The notes under the pieces are model-generated. The model did no database searches and was not told the DNA's origin. It worked only from the letters and a program-made list of their open reading frames with translations. The translations under genes and the position numbers were made by a program. From positions 992,001 through 1,056,000 of the forward strand of contig NZ_QWDC01000001.1 of the NCBI RefSeq assembly GCF_003432115.1: a stretch of DNA of 64,000 nucleotides, given 5' to 3'. This document shows, piece after piece, positions 33,814 through 42,174 of this stretch; the first letter of the stretch is position 1; each line of letters starts with the position of its first letter. This DNA is from Mucilaginibacter conchicola (GTDB taxonomy: Bacteria; Bacteroidota; Bacteroidia; Sphingobacteriales; Sphingobacteriaceae).

Positions 33814-35046
33814 ATGCCTTCCCTTCTCCAACTCTATAAAAAAGCCTACAGCGGGCTTGCGCGGTACAACTGGTATCTGAGTATTGTTATGCTCATTAAC
33901 CGTAGCGGTACCATGGTTGTGCCTTTCATGACCATCTATTGCATCAACCAGTTGCACTTCTCGGTTGCGCAGGCTGGTTATATAATGGCTTTGTTTGGGG
34001 CGGGTTCTATCATCGGCGCCTACATTGGCGGCTGGATAAGCGATCGTATTGGCTTTTACGATATGCAGGCCGCTACCCTGCTCAGCGGCGGCGTAATGTT
34101 CATCATCGTAGGGTATCAAACTACCTTCCTGTCGCTGGGTATAGCTACATTTATTTTAAGTTTCTGTAACGAGGCTTTCAGGCCGGCCAACTCTATGGCG
34201 GTGGCACATTTCAGCGCACCGGAAAATAAAACACGTTCCTATTCGCTCCACAGGTTGGCTACCAACTTAGGCTGGGCTGTGGGCGCAGCTTTGGGTGGTT
34301 TGCTGGCTTCGTTCAATTTCCATTTATTGTTTTGGGTAGATGGCTGTACCAACATCTTCGCGGCCCTGGTATTGATGAAGCTGATACCGCGTTCAACCGT
34401 AAGTAAACCGGCAAAAGCACATCCTGATGAAGTAAAACCCGTATCGGCGTACAAGGATAAAGTGTACATCATATTCATATTACTCGTCACCTTTTTTAAC
34501 CTGTGCTTCTTCCAATTCTTTGTAATGGAGCCGGTATTCTTTAAACTCAAATGGCATTTTGATACCAAGCTGATAGGCCTGCTACTGGCATCTAACGGCG
34601 TCGTTATCGCCCTGGTTGAGCTGGTGATGGTAAACTACATGGAAGGCCGCAAGCATGCGCTCCAATACATCATCTACGGCGTATTGGTTACCGGCGGTGG
34701 GTTTACACTTCTTAATATATTGCCACCAAACGCGGCATCAGGTGCATTCGTCGTGCTCATTGTAACCTTTGGTGAAATGGTGAGCATGCCGTTCATGAAT
34801 TCGTTCTGGATCTCGCGTTCGGGCGAGCGCAACCGTGGGCAGTACGCGGCGTTGTACACCATGTCGTGGTCGGCGGCGCAGGTATTGGCGCCAGTTTTGG
34901 GTGGGCAAATAATTTTATGGGGCAGTTTTGCGTTGTTGTGGTATACCCTCGGTGCCATCTGCCTCGCGGTAGCAATTGCCCTGTGGATATTGTATCGGTT
35001 AAATTACAGTCACAAAAGCACAAAGCACTCTAATTTAACCTTTTAA
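33814..35046 (+). CDS. MFS transporter
   Basis: The 410-residue protein has twelve predicted membrane helices and the MFS loop signature YIGGWISDRIGFYDMQ (about 69-84; the G-x-x-S-D-R-x-G motif between helices 2 and 3). The second half includes a related ASNGVVIALVELVMVNYMEG segment. Long loop between helices 6 and 7 (STVSKPAKAHPDEVKPV). It resembles drug/proton antiporter-like MFS proteins; substrate is unknown. It precedes the nucleotidase gene by 17 bp and may share its transcript. Confidence 0.88.
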   Translation: MPSLLQLYKKAYSGLARYNWYLSIVMLINRSGTMVVPFMTIYCINQLHFSVAQAGYIMALFGAGSIIGAYIGGWISDRIGFYDMQAATLLSGGVMFIIVGYQTTFLSLGIATFILSFCNEAFRPANSMAVAHFSAPENKTRSYSLHRLATNLGWAVGAALGGLLASFNFHLLFWVDGCTNIFAALVLMKLIPRSTVSKPAKAHPDEVKPVSAYKDKVYIIFILLVTFFNLCFFQFFVMEPVFFKLKWHFDTKLIGLLLASNGVVIALVELVMVNYMEGRKHALQYIIYGVLVTGGGFTLLNILPPNAASGAFVVLIVTFGEMVSMPFMNSFWISRSGERNRGQYAALYTMSWSAAQVLAPVLGGQIILWGSFALLWYTLGAICLAVAIALWILYRLNYSHKSTKHSNLTF

Positions 35047-35063
35047 ACCCCTAATATTACCCT

Positions 35064-35684
35064 ATGAAACGCGTCCTGATCCTTGATCTTGATAATACTA
35101 TCTATCCGGTTAAATCCATTTCAGAAAATCTGTTTGCGCAGCTTTTTAAATTGGTTGATGATAACACGGACGAGCTAACGGCCACCAAAGCCAAAGAAGA
35201 ACTTACGCGCCGCCCCTACCAGCATGTTGCCGATGAATTTGGTTTTAGCGCCGAATTGAAAGAAAAAGGCATGCAACTTTTACGTAATGCCACCTACGAA
35301 CAACCCATGCAAGCCTATCCTGAATACGACAGGCTCCGCGCCATTAATGCCGATAAATTTTTGGTGACCACAGGCTTTACCAAATTGCAGCACAGTAAGG
35401 TAAAGATGCTGGGTATTAATGATGATTTTAAAAAAGTTTACGTGGTTGACCCCGAGCTATCTAAAATAAACAAAGGCGATGTTTTCCAACAGATCATGAT
35501 GGATAACGGTTACGTGGTTGAAGAAATGCTGGTAATTGGCGATGACCCGCAATCTGAGATCAAATTTGCCAACGAACTGGGTATCGATACTTTCCTTTTT
35601 GACCCGGATAATAAATATCCCGAAGCACCTGTAACCTATCGCGCTATCGATTACCGCGATGTGGCAGGCATCGTGAATCAATAA
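35064..35684 (+). CDS. HAD-family pyrimidine 5'-nucleotidase-like hydrolase
   Basis: The 206-residue HAD phosphatase has motif I VLILDLDNTIYPV (Asp8, Asp10), motif II KFLVTTGFTKLQHSKVKMLG, motif III region near YVVDPELSKINKGDVFQQ and motif IV EEMLVIGDDPQSEIKFANEL. The DNTIYP form is that of the SDT1/pyrimidine 5'-nucleotidase branch, which removes phosphate from UMP/CMP-like substrates. Convergent with the DinB gene (2 bp between stops). Confidence 0.85.
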   Translation: MKRVLILDLDNTIYPVKSISENLFAQLFKLVDDNTDELTATKAKEELTRRPYQHVADEFGFSAELKEKGMQLLRNATYEQPMQAYPEYDRLRAINADKFLVTTGFTKLQHSKVKMLGINDDFKKVYVVDPELSKINKGDVFQQIMMDNGYVVEEMLVIGDDPQSEIKFANELGIDTFLFDPDNKYPEAPVTYRAIDYRDVAGIVNQ

Positions 35685-35686
35685 GA

Positions 35687-36211
35687 CTACTTTCTATCCT
35701 GCAAAACTTTTACAGTTACTATCAATTGCCCCAAATGCCGCATGGTGTGCTCTGCCGAGTGCGTGTAAAGGCCAATAACGGTTGATGGCATCTGCTTGCG
35801 CCCTACCCCTCTAAAATCTGTCAATGCGCTCTCATCTGTTGCTGATAACTGTTTAAGAGCAGCATCCACTTCGGCGTTAAAAGCACTCACCAGTTGGGCT
35901 GTGGTGTATGTTTTATTGGTCGGCTTACCTTCGGCGGCAAGGTAATTAAGCTGCCCTTCACTTAATTGCACACCTTGTGCATAACTAAATAAACGGTTAA
36001 GTACACCAGTTAAATGCTGCAAATGAAACCCTGCCGATGCCATACCGGCCACATTTTCCCAAAGCAAGTCATCAGGAAAGTTCTCCATCAAACGATTTAG
36101 CTCTTCCCTGGCCTGCAATAAGGCATGCGCAACGGGTTGCAATAACGGCGGCATATCATTAAGCGGGCCGCGCAGCCAAACCTCGGGCAGGTTATCTTCT
36201 TTCATATTCAA
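35687..36211 (-). CDS. DinB-family protein
   Basis: The 174-residue DinB/YfiT four-helix-bundle protein. Metal ligand region: FHLQHLTGVLNRLFSYA (about 62-78) and GLYTHSAEHTMRHLGQLIVT (about 147-166), giving His residues from helices 2 and 4. Start may be the ATG at 36211 or the one two codons on (36205). A DinB/YfiT protein is also found at 24313, with low visible identity. Divergent from the L,D-transpeptidase gene with about 95 bp between starts. Confidence 0.85.
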   Translation of the reverse strand: MNMKEDNLPEVWLRGPLNDMPPLLQPVAHALLQAREELNRLMENFPDDLLWENVAGMASAGFHLQHLTGVLNRLFSYAQGVQLSEGQLNYLAAEGKPTNKTYTTAQLVSAFNAEVDAALKQLSATDESALTDFRGVGRKQMPSTVIGLYTHSAEHTMRHLGQLIVTVKVLQDRK

Positions 36212-36307
36212 ATATAAAAATTGCGCATAAGGCTATTGTCGGCCATGGGCAATAAGTTTTTTGGAATGAGGATTGCATTTATGCAGGCATCTACCCATAA
36301 TATAAAA

Positions 36308-37879
36308 ATGAAACACACATCTACTATTAAAAATCCTATACCTGTTTTAGTTATCTGCCTGCTGTTTGCAGCGGCTTTGGTAACCCAAAGCTGTACCAAA
36401 AAGAAACGTACCGAACTGGGCGAAGAGCTTTTTAAGAAAAGCCAGAACAAGGTACTTAAAGATGCCGACCCTGATAGCCTCGCCATCGTTTTTAAAGAAA
36501 TGCTGCAGACCGAAAAAGGCAAAATGACCCAGCCTCAAATTATAACATCCTTTTACGAGCAAAATAATTACGATCCCGTTTTTGTGATGGACCATATTTT
36601 TAACGGCGACGTTGACCTTATTGCCAACTACTTTGAAAAAGCAGGCCAGCACGGCCTCGACCCAAAAATGTTTAAAGCCGATCAGATCAAACAACTGGTA
36701 GCAAAATTTAAAGATAAAACGGCTATTAAAACCCTTAAAGAAGGGTATCACGATATTGCCTTGCTGGAGATCTTGACAGCAAACTCATTAGTCAACTATT
36801 CAAATGCGCTGCAGTACGGCATGATCAGCCCGCGTAAGATCTACCAGCGTTATTTTATGGCCACCAAAAGGCCTGATAGCGTATCGATGTTTGCCACACT
36901 TCGCGCAAGCAATCTGAAAGCATTGTTGGATAGCATCCAACCCAAAAACCCGCAATACCTGATGTTGCAAAAAGCGCTAATTGCCGGCGGCACCGCCCAA
37001 GGCATGAGCAAAGAAGAAACGCAACGCTACCTTGCCGTGAATATGGAACGCCTGCGCTGGAGAAATAAGCCATACGAGCCCAAATACGTGATCGTAAACA
37101 TCCCCGATTACCGTTTGGACGTGATGGAAAACGGCCAATCAACGCTTAATATGAAGGTAATTGTGGGCGAGGGCCGCAATACCGATAATTCAATATCGCT
37201 TAAAGAATATAACGAGAGCTATAAAATAGACCGCCCTTTCAGTCGCGAAACACCGCAGCTGAACAGCCAGATCTACGCTGCACAGGTAAACCCGGTTTGG
37301 AACATCCCACAAAGCATTGCCAGCAAAGAAATAATGGTTGAGGCCGATAAAGACCCGTATTATCTGGAGAATAAAGGTATTGACGTTTATAAGAACGGCA
37401 AAAAGGTTGAAGACCCTGAAACCATTGACTGGCTAAGCGCCAAACCCGGCGATTATGAGTTTAAACAGCGTCCCGGCGACCAAAACTCATTAGGCAAGAT
37501 CAAATTTTTGTTTAACAACAACAGCAGCGTTTACCTGCATGATACCCCTGCTCGTAACAAGTTTAACGAAAGCATGCGCGCCCTTAGTCATGGTTGCGTA
37601 CGTGTTGGCGACCCGCTGGCATTAGCTAAGAACTTGTTTGGTGAAACCGCATCTTATGACACCATAGCCAAAGATATGGCCGAGCCAAAACCATCGCCTA
37701 CTACTTTAGATCTGCCTAAAAAAGTACCGGTATACCTTACCTACGTTACTTGCTGGGTTGATGCCAACGGCACCCTGCAATACCGCCCCGATGTTTACGG
37801 GCTGGATGTTGTACTGTACGGTCACCTTAAAAAGTTTTTGGCTGATAGCGATACTTTAGCCGGTTTAGCTGCACTTTAA
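36308..37879 (+). CDS. L,D-transpeptidase lipoprotein (YcbB-like)
   Basis: The ATG at 36308 gives 523 residues with a lipoprotein signal: IPVLVICLLFAAALVTQSC, Cys at about 28. A scaffold domain (about 60-260) and a YkuD catalytic domain (about 270-440) follow. The domain opens with YVIVNIPDYRLDVMENG and has the active site YLHDTPARNKFNESMRALSH followed by GCVRVGD (His, Cys and Arg of the HGCxR motif). The family cross-links peptidoglycan 3-3 or attaches proteins in the periplasm. It is convergent with a second, different L,D-transpeptidase at 37950-38753. Confidence 0.92.
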   Translation: MKHTSTIKNPIPVLVICLLFAAALVTQSCTKKKRTELGEELFKKSQNKVLKDADPDSLAIVFKEMLQTEKGKMTQPQIITSFYEQNNYDPVFVMDHIFNGDVDLIANYFEKAGQHGLDPKMFKADQIKQLVAKFKDKTAIKTLKEGYHDIALLEILTANSLVNYSNALQYGMISPRKIYQRYFMATKRPDSVSMFATLRASNLKALLDSIQPKNPQYLMLQKALIAGGTAQGMSKEETQRYLAVNMERLRWRNKPYEPKYVIVNIPDYRLDVMENGQSTLNMKVIVGEGRNTDNSISLKEYNESYKIDRPFSRETPQLNSQIYAAQVNPVWNIPQSIASKEIMVEADKDPYYLENKGIDVYKNGKKVEDPETIDWLSAKPGDYEFKQRPGDQNSLGKIKFLFNNNSSVYLHDTPARNKFNESMRALSHGCVRVGDPLALAKNLFGETASYDTIAKDMAEPKPSPTTLDLPKKVPVYLTYVTCWVDANGTLQYRPDVYGLDVVLYGHLKKFLADSDTLAGLAAL

Positions 37880-37895
37880 CAAAACCATATATAGG

Positions 37896-37928
37896 AAAGG
37901 CCCGTTGGAAACATCCTTCGGGCCTTTT
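37896..37928. terminator. Bidirectional terminator between the L,D-transpeptidase genes
   Basis: AAAGGCCCG (37896-37904) pairs with CGGGCCTTT (37919-37927), followed by T's; 14-nt loop. Confidence 0.8.
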
Positions 37929-37949
37929 ACAATTGGTTAGTTTAGCGCG

Positions 37950-38753
37950 TTATAATTTAGCTACTGCAGCTATCGCAGTAGAATCTGGCGTTAAGGTATC
38001 CTGCATTATCGAGTTTGCAGGAATAGTTTCATCAAGCAGTTTTGACAGGTAATGGCTGTCGTTACCATTAATGTACAGCAATGAACCACCTTTAATGGTA
38101 TCAATGATCTGGTTCGATAACTCGGGCGATACCGCCGGGCAACCGAAACTGCGGCCTAAACGGCCTATCTGGTTAATAGAATTTTGGCTCACATAATCAG
38201 CAGCGTGGATAACAATACCACGTGCACGTGCAGCGCTGTTAATACCTTCTTCCAAGCCATCTAAACGTAACGAGCGGCCGTGTTTGCCCATGTACACATC
38301 GTCAGTAAGATAAAAACCTAAACTGCTTTGGTGCGACTCGTTGGTATTTGAGAAGCGGCTGGCCATATCATCGCCACTACCCTGCCCGTGGGCAACCCAC
38401 GTGTTCAGCACCAATGCTTTGTTCACCACATCAATTATCCACATGCGTTTTTCACGGCTCGATTTACCGAAATCAACCACAGTTAAATAGTTAACGCTAT
38501 GTAGCTTGTTGCTTAGTTTTAAGTTCAGATAACCGGTAAAAGCTTTCTGAAAAACTGACAAATCCATACCGGTTTGCTGCAGGTTGGCTGTGTTGTAAAC
38601 ATTAGCCACGTACTGCGCAAACAGCTCTTTTGTTGTGAAAGCTTTTGACGATTTTAAGGAATTGTTTTTAAGTGCGTTGGCAGGTTTCCAGCTGATTACA
38701 GCTACGGAGAATATAAATAATACGCACACAATCCACCACAAGTGTTTTCTCAT
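37950..38753 (-). CDS. Murein L,D-transpeptidase catalytic domain protein (YkuD_2 type)
   Basis: The 267-residue secreted protein: N-terminal helix/signal (about 5-22, WWIVCVLFIFSVAVISW) and a YkuD_2-type catalytic region with YLTVVDFGKSSREKRMWIID, LVLNTWVAHGQGSGDD, GFYLTDDVYMGKHGRSLRLD, and the nucleophile in RLGRSFGCPAVSPELS (Ser-Phe-Gly-Cys form of the active site). This class differs from the YcbB-like neighbour at 36308 and may be a periplasmic carboxypeptidase/transpeptidase. Single gene with its own promoter space of about 170 bp. Confidence 0.85.
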   Translation of the reverse strand: MRKHLWWIVCVLFIFSVAVISWKPANALKNNSLKSSKAFTTKELFAQYVANVYNTANLQQTGMDLSVFQKAFTGYLNLKLSNKLHSVNYLTVVDFGKSSREKRMWIIDVVNKALVLNTWVAHGQGSGDDMASRFSNTNESHQSSLGFYLTDDVYMGKHGRSLRLDGLEEGINSAARARGIVIHAADYVSQNSINQIGRLGRSFGCPAVSPELSNQIIDTIKGGSLLYINGNDSHYLSKLLDETIPANSIMQDTLTPDSTAIAAVAKL

Positions 38754-38925
38754 ACTTTATCCGGTTTAATCAATAAGTTTAACGTTCGGGTAATGCAGAT
38801 TAGGTTGCTGCTACTCGCTTGGAGTTATGCAAGTATACGATTATAAATTAAAAAAGTTGTCACAAAAGTCTAATTAATTACTTTTACGACAACTTTTTTC
38901 TTAAAAATAAACAATAAGCTTGGAA

Positions 38926-39504
38926 TTATTTATTCCAGGTAATCTTCTCTTCAAGCGGAGTTTTGCGTTTTCCTTCAGGCTGCTGATCGGTATAGCCAAG
39001 GAACAGTACGCCTAAAATGGCATCCTCAGCACCTAAACCGAAGTGACCTGCGAAAGATGGTTTCAATACCATACCGCCGGTGCTCCAAAATGCGCCGATG
39101 TTTAATGCAGTAGCGCCCAAAAGCAGGTTTTGTACCGCACATGAAGTAGCAATTACCTCTTCAAAAACAGGGATCTTTGGCAGATCGCCGCGTTTTTGGT
39201 AAGCTATTATCACGTGCGAAGCTGCGTTGGCCTGGTTGCTAAGGTTGTTGTAAACCGTTTCATTAAAGCTTTCGCCCGGGTTAGCTGCTTTGTAAAGCTC
39301 AGCATGTTGCTTGCTGTATTCGGCAGGTTCCTCAAAAACGATAAAGCGCCAAGGCTCAGTATTACCGTGGTTTGGTGCCCAATCAGCCAGTTCTAAAATA
39401 GATGCAATGTGGCCGTTTGGTATTTTATTGCCATTCATGGTTGAAGGCTTAATGGTACGGCGGGCCTTTATGTTGTTTGCTATTACTGAAAAGTTGTTAT
39501 CCAT
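38926..39504 (-). CDS. Nitroreductase-family protein
   Basis: The 192-residue FMN-dependent nitroreductase fold: NIKARRTIKPSTM (FMN phosphate-binding Arg residues), LELADWAPNHGNTEPWRFIV, a middle helix with ATSCAVQNLLLGATALNIGA, and the late GAEDAILGVLFLGYTDQQPE. These enzymes reduce nitro compounds, quinones or flavins with NAD(P)H. The active dimer form is expected. No regulator is adjacent. Confidence 0.9.
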   Translation of the reverse strand: MDNNFSVIANNIKARRTIKPSTMNGNKIPNGHIASILELADWAPNHGNTEPWRFIVFEEPAEYSKQHAELYKAANPGESFNETVYNNLSNQANAASHVIIAYQKRGDLPKIPVFEEVIATSCAVQNLLLGATALNIGAFWSTGGMVLKPSFAGHFGLGAEDAILGVLFLGYTDQQPEGKRKTPLEEKITWNK

Positions 39505-39571
39505 AAGAATTATGATTTGAAGTGGGCGAAATTATGGAAATAAGTTCATTTTTGCATTATAAGCCTTACAC

Positions 39572-40600
39572 ATGAAAATTCTTATTTTCTTTTTCTCCTG
39601 TGTTGTTGCCCTGTACTGTTTCTCTTGCCATCAGCAGCCAAAATCAAAGCCGGTAGCGGTTGTAAAAAAGAATGTTGATAGCAGCAAACTTAAAACAGCC
39701 GATACTCTACATAAAGTTTTAATAATCGAGCCCGACCTGCGTGCGTTGGTAGATGAGCTTAACTATTACCTGAGAGCTAATGATTCTATTGCAGCATTTG
39801 GTTACTATGATCCCAAAGTTTATCGACTGAGAAAAAGTGAAATTGACAGCCTTTTGAAAAACGATGAAAGCGCTGAAGCAAAAGGAAAGGTACAAGGTTC
39901 GTCATTAAATCCTTATCTGCAATATTATGCTGATAGTTTACTGAGGAAAGTTCTGAACAATAAGGCTATTGTTAAATACAGCCTTGATAGTATACTGGAT
40001 ATGGCGGTAGCTGTTTCTCCTGATAAGAGACTTTTTTCGCTGAGTTATGCAGCCAACACAGGCGGTTCTTACAAAGAACGGCGTTCGTATATCCATTACA
40101 GGCCGGCGCATGCTCCAGTATTAAATTATTATGCCGAAGAACAAAATACCGACTCCCTGATATTTAATACCGATGGTTTTTATTATATAGATACTATATC
40201 TGCCAAAGGCGGCATCAAATACCTTTTATTCGGTACAATACAAGGTTGTAACAGTTGTTTGGGTGAATATGTGCAGCTTGCTCATTTCAAAAACGGTAAG
40301 GCGGCAATTGATTTTTCATATAACATTGATCACGGGCTGTATTCAGAAGAAGAGGCTATTGAATTTGATGCAAAAACAAAAAAAATCTCTGTAAATCTTG
40401 TCCCTACAAAAGATGAGCTTTTTGATTGCGACTGCAATACCAGTGATGCACGGGCCGCTCTCCATTCCGGTTATTCCCCAAAAGCAGATTCACTGGATGT
40501 AAGCTCCAAACTTAAAACTGCAAAGTTCCTGAAATGCATTTTCCGCTTTAACGGCAATACTTTTGTGCTGGATAAGAAACAAAGCAGGGTACCTCAGTAA
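39572..40600 (+). CDS. Hypothetical lipoprotein-like secreted protein
   Basis: The 342-residue protein starts MKILIFFFSCVVALYCFSCH, a signal with a possible lipobox (CFSC, Cys at 19). A charged linker QQPKSKPVAVVKKNVDSSK follows. The rest is a secreted domain with SLSYAANTGGSYKERRSYIH and a Cys pair in TIQGCNSCLGEY. A second Cys cluster is DELFDCDCNTSDA. No family is recognised. It is AT-rich relative to its neighbours and has a strong terminator at its end. Confidence 0.6.
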   Translation: MKILIFFFSCVVALYCFSCHQQPKSKPVAVVKKNVDSSKLKTADTLHKVLIIEPDLRALVDELNYYLRANDSIAAFGYYDPKVYRLRKSEIDSLLKNDESAEAKGKVQGSSLNPYLQYYADSLLRKVLNNKAIVKYSLDSILDMAVAVSPDKRLFSLSYAANTGGSYKERRSYIHYRPAHAPVLNYYAEEQNTDSLIFNTDGFYYIDTISAKGGIKYLLFGTIQGCNSCLGEYVQLAHFKNGKAAIDFSYNIDHGLYSEEEAIEFDAKTKKISVNLVPTKDELFDCDCNTSDARAALHSGYSPKADSLDVSSKLKTAKFLKCIFRFNGNTFVLDKKQSRVPQ

Positions 40601-40637
40601 TACAAAGCCCGCAATATCAGTTGTGGGCTTTGTATTT
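40599..40637. terminator. Bidirectional terminator
   Basis: AATACAAAGCCC (40599-40610) pairs fully with GGGCTTTGTATT (40625-40636): a 12-bp perfect stem, flanked by T's to the right and A's to the left. It serves the lipoprotein-like gene and the convergent SDR gene. Confidence 0.85.
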
Positions 40638-40647
40638 ATTAGTACGG

Positions 40648-41436
40648 TTACACCACCGGCAACGAGCCGCCATCAATAGCGTAGGTAGTACCGGTAAGGT
40701 ATTTTGCCGCAGGCGATACCAGGTAATGTACCAGTGAGGCCACTTCCTCAGGTTCGGCCATCCGGCCCATCGGAATGCCACCGGTTTGGGCCAATAGTTG
40801 CTTGAATGCTTCTTCGACAGTAATATTGGAAGACTGGGCATAATCACTAACAAATTTCTCCATTGGCGGCGTTTTGGTTGCGCCGGGTGCAACGGTAAGT
40901 ACGCGCACACCTTTGCTTGCCAGCTCTGTAGCTAATGATTTGCTGTAACTGTTCAAGGCCGCTTTTGATACCGCATAAGCCATGTTCAGGTTCCATAGAG
41001 GTTGTTTCGCCGCTACGGATGAGATGTGGATAACCACACCGCTTTTCTTTGCTATCATGCCGGGTAAAAATATCCTGTCGAGGCGGGTTGCGGCCAGCAG
41101 GTTCAGTTGCAGTTCACTTTCCCAATGTTCATCGGTCAGGGCGCTGAAACCACCGGGAGGCGTGGTTAAGCCACCTACGTTATTTATCAGGATATCGACA
41201 CCGCCAAATTTCTGTTTGATCTCCTGCTCCAGTTCGGCTACGTCGGCAGGGTTGGTTAAGTCTGCTGCAATGAAATGATGGCTATTATCTCCTTCGGGCT
41301 GGTTACGTGCTGATACGATCACGGTTGCGCCAGCCTGGGCCAGCTCATTTGCTATTGCCCTGCCTATGCCTTTGGTGCCGCCTGTTACTATGGCGGTTTT
41401 GCCTTTAAGGTCTGTTAAGATCTGATTGTTTTCCAT
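40648..41436 (-). CDS. SDR-family oxidoreductase
   Basis: The 262-residue short-chain dehydrogenase has the cofactor motif TGGTKGIGRAIANEL (about 18-32), NNVGG, catalytic Ser in VIHISSVAAKQPL and the YAVSK pair (Y-x-x-x-K) in NMAYAVSKAALNSY. The C-terminal YLTGTTYAIDGGS is typical. The family oxidises/reduces alcohols or ketones; substrate is unknown. It is the target of the TetR upstream: three TGAA-N8-TTCA boxes surround the two genes, two of them at its own promoter. Confidence 0.93.
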   Translation of the reverse strand: MENNQILTDLKGKTAIVTGGTKGIGRAIANELAQAGATVIVSARNQPEGDNSHHFIAADLTNPADVAELEQEIKQKFGGVDILINNVGGLTTPPGGFSALTDEHWESELQLNLLAATRLDRIFLPGMIAKKSGVVIHISSVAAKQPLWNLNMAYAVSKAALNSYSKSLATELASKGVRVLTVAPGATKTPPMEKFVSDYAQSSNITVEEAFKQLLAQTGGIPMGRMAEPEEVASLVHYLVSPAAKYLTGTTYAIDGGSLPVV

Positions 41437-41459
41437 TTTCTGTTTTGTTTATCTATTTC

Positions 41460-41475
41460 TGAATTGTTTGTTTCA
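41460..41475. promoter_or_regulatory. TetR operator box A at the SDR promoter
   Basis: TGAATTGTTTGTTTCA (41460-41475) is a TGAA-N8-TTCA box lying 24 bp before the SDR start. It overlaps a possible -7 element read leftward, TATTTTG (plus strand CAAAATA, 41474-41480). Its exact reverse complement occurs upstream of the TetR gene at 42151-42166. Confidence 0.65.
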
Positions 41476-41499
41476 AAATAACTCAAGCAGACACTATTC

Positions 41500-41525
41500 T
41501 TTTCTGAAACAAATGTTTCAGAAAA
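41500..41525. promoter_or_regulatory. TetR operator box B, 26-bp palindrome
   Basis: Arms TTTTCTGAAACA (41500-41511) and TGTTTCAGAAAA (41514-41525) are perfect reverse complements around AA. The core TGAAACAAATGTTTCA (41505-41520) is a TGAA-N8-TTCA box. It lies 64 bp before the SDR start codon, in the TetR-SDR gap. Confidence 0.75.
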
Positions 41526-41537
41526 TTTCAAAAAATT

Positions 41538-42116
41538 TTATTTGGAGATCTGCTTAATAAAAAATTGTGCCATGCGACGGATCTTATCCCCATCCTTATG
41601 CAGGATGTACGACTCATACCAGCCCGTCCAGGTGCTGTTAAAGTAATCGGCTAAAAGCTCGGGTTCTTCATCTGCGGATATACGCCCCTCTTTCATCGCA
41701 CTTTTGATCAGGTCGCGTAAAAAACTGAAGGCGAAATCGCTATCGGCTTTCAGTACATCGGCTACGCGTTTATCGGTGTTACCTACCTCAAAAGCCATTT
41801 TAACGGCCATACATCCATTTTTTTTGGCGATGATAACATCCACGGCATCGTTAATATATTCTATCAGGATATCGAAGGCAGATTTACCGCTTTCCAGGCG
41901 GCGTTTGCTGTCTTTTCTGCGGTCATCAGCGTAACGTTGCACACTCCTCAGAAACAATTCCTTCTTATCGCCAATAGTGTTATAGAGGCTGCTGCTGTTG
42001 ATCTGCATGGCCTCTGTAAGGTCGCGAAGAGAAGCGCCATTATAGCCCTTCTCCCAAAAAACTTCCATTGCTTTTTGGATAGCCTGCTCTTCGTCAAATT
42101 CTACACTACGTGCCAT
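41538..42116 (-). CDS. TetR/AcrR-family transcriptional repressor
   Basis: The 192-residue regulator has an N-terminal HTH (about 10-50: AIQKAMEVFWEKGYNGASLR, DLTEAMQINSSSLYNTIGDK) and an all-helical ligand-binding C-terminal domain with a TetR_C-like FLRDLIKSAMKEGRISADEE. Same-strand gene upstream of the SDR. Its own promoter carries a copy of the operator box, so autorepression is expected. Inducer is unknown. Confidence 0.93.
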   Translation of the reverse strand: MARSVEFDEEQAIQKAMEVFWEKGYNGASLRDLTEAMQINSSSLYNTIGDKKELFLRSVQRYADDRRKDSKRRLESGKSAFDILIEYINDAVDVIIAKKNGCMAVKMAFEVGNTDKRVADVLKADSDFAFSFLRDLIKSAMKEGRISADEEPELLADYFNSTWTGWYESYILHKDGDKIRRMAQFFIKQISK

Positions 42117-42132
42117 GATCTATTACTTGCGA

Positions 42133-42166
42133 CAAACATAGAACAAATTCTGAAACAAACAATTCA
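42133..42166 (-). promoter_or_regulatory. TetR gene promoter with operator box C
   Basis: Read leftward, a -33 TTG (42162-42160), a 19-bp spacer and a perfect -7 TATGTTTG (42140-42133) form a Bacteroidota promoter 17 bp before the TetR start. Box C (plus strand TGAAACAAACAATTCA, 42151-42166) covers the -33 and upstream spacer, where a bound repressor would block RNA polymerase. Confidence 0.7.
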
Positions 42167-42174
42167 AATAAAAG

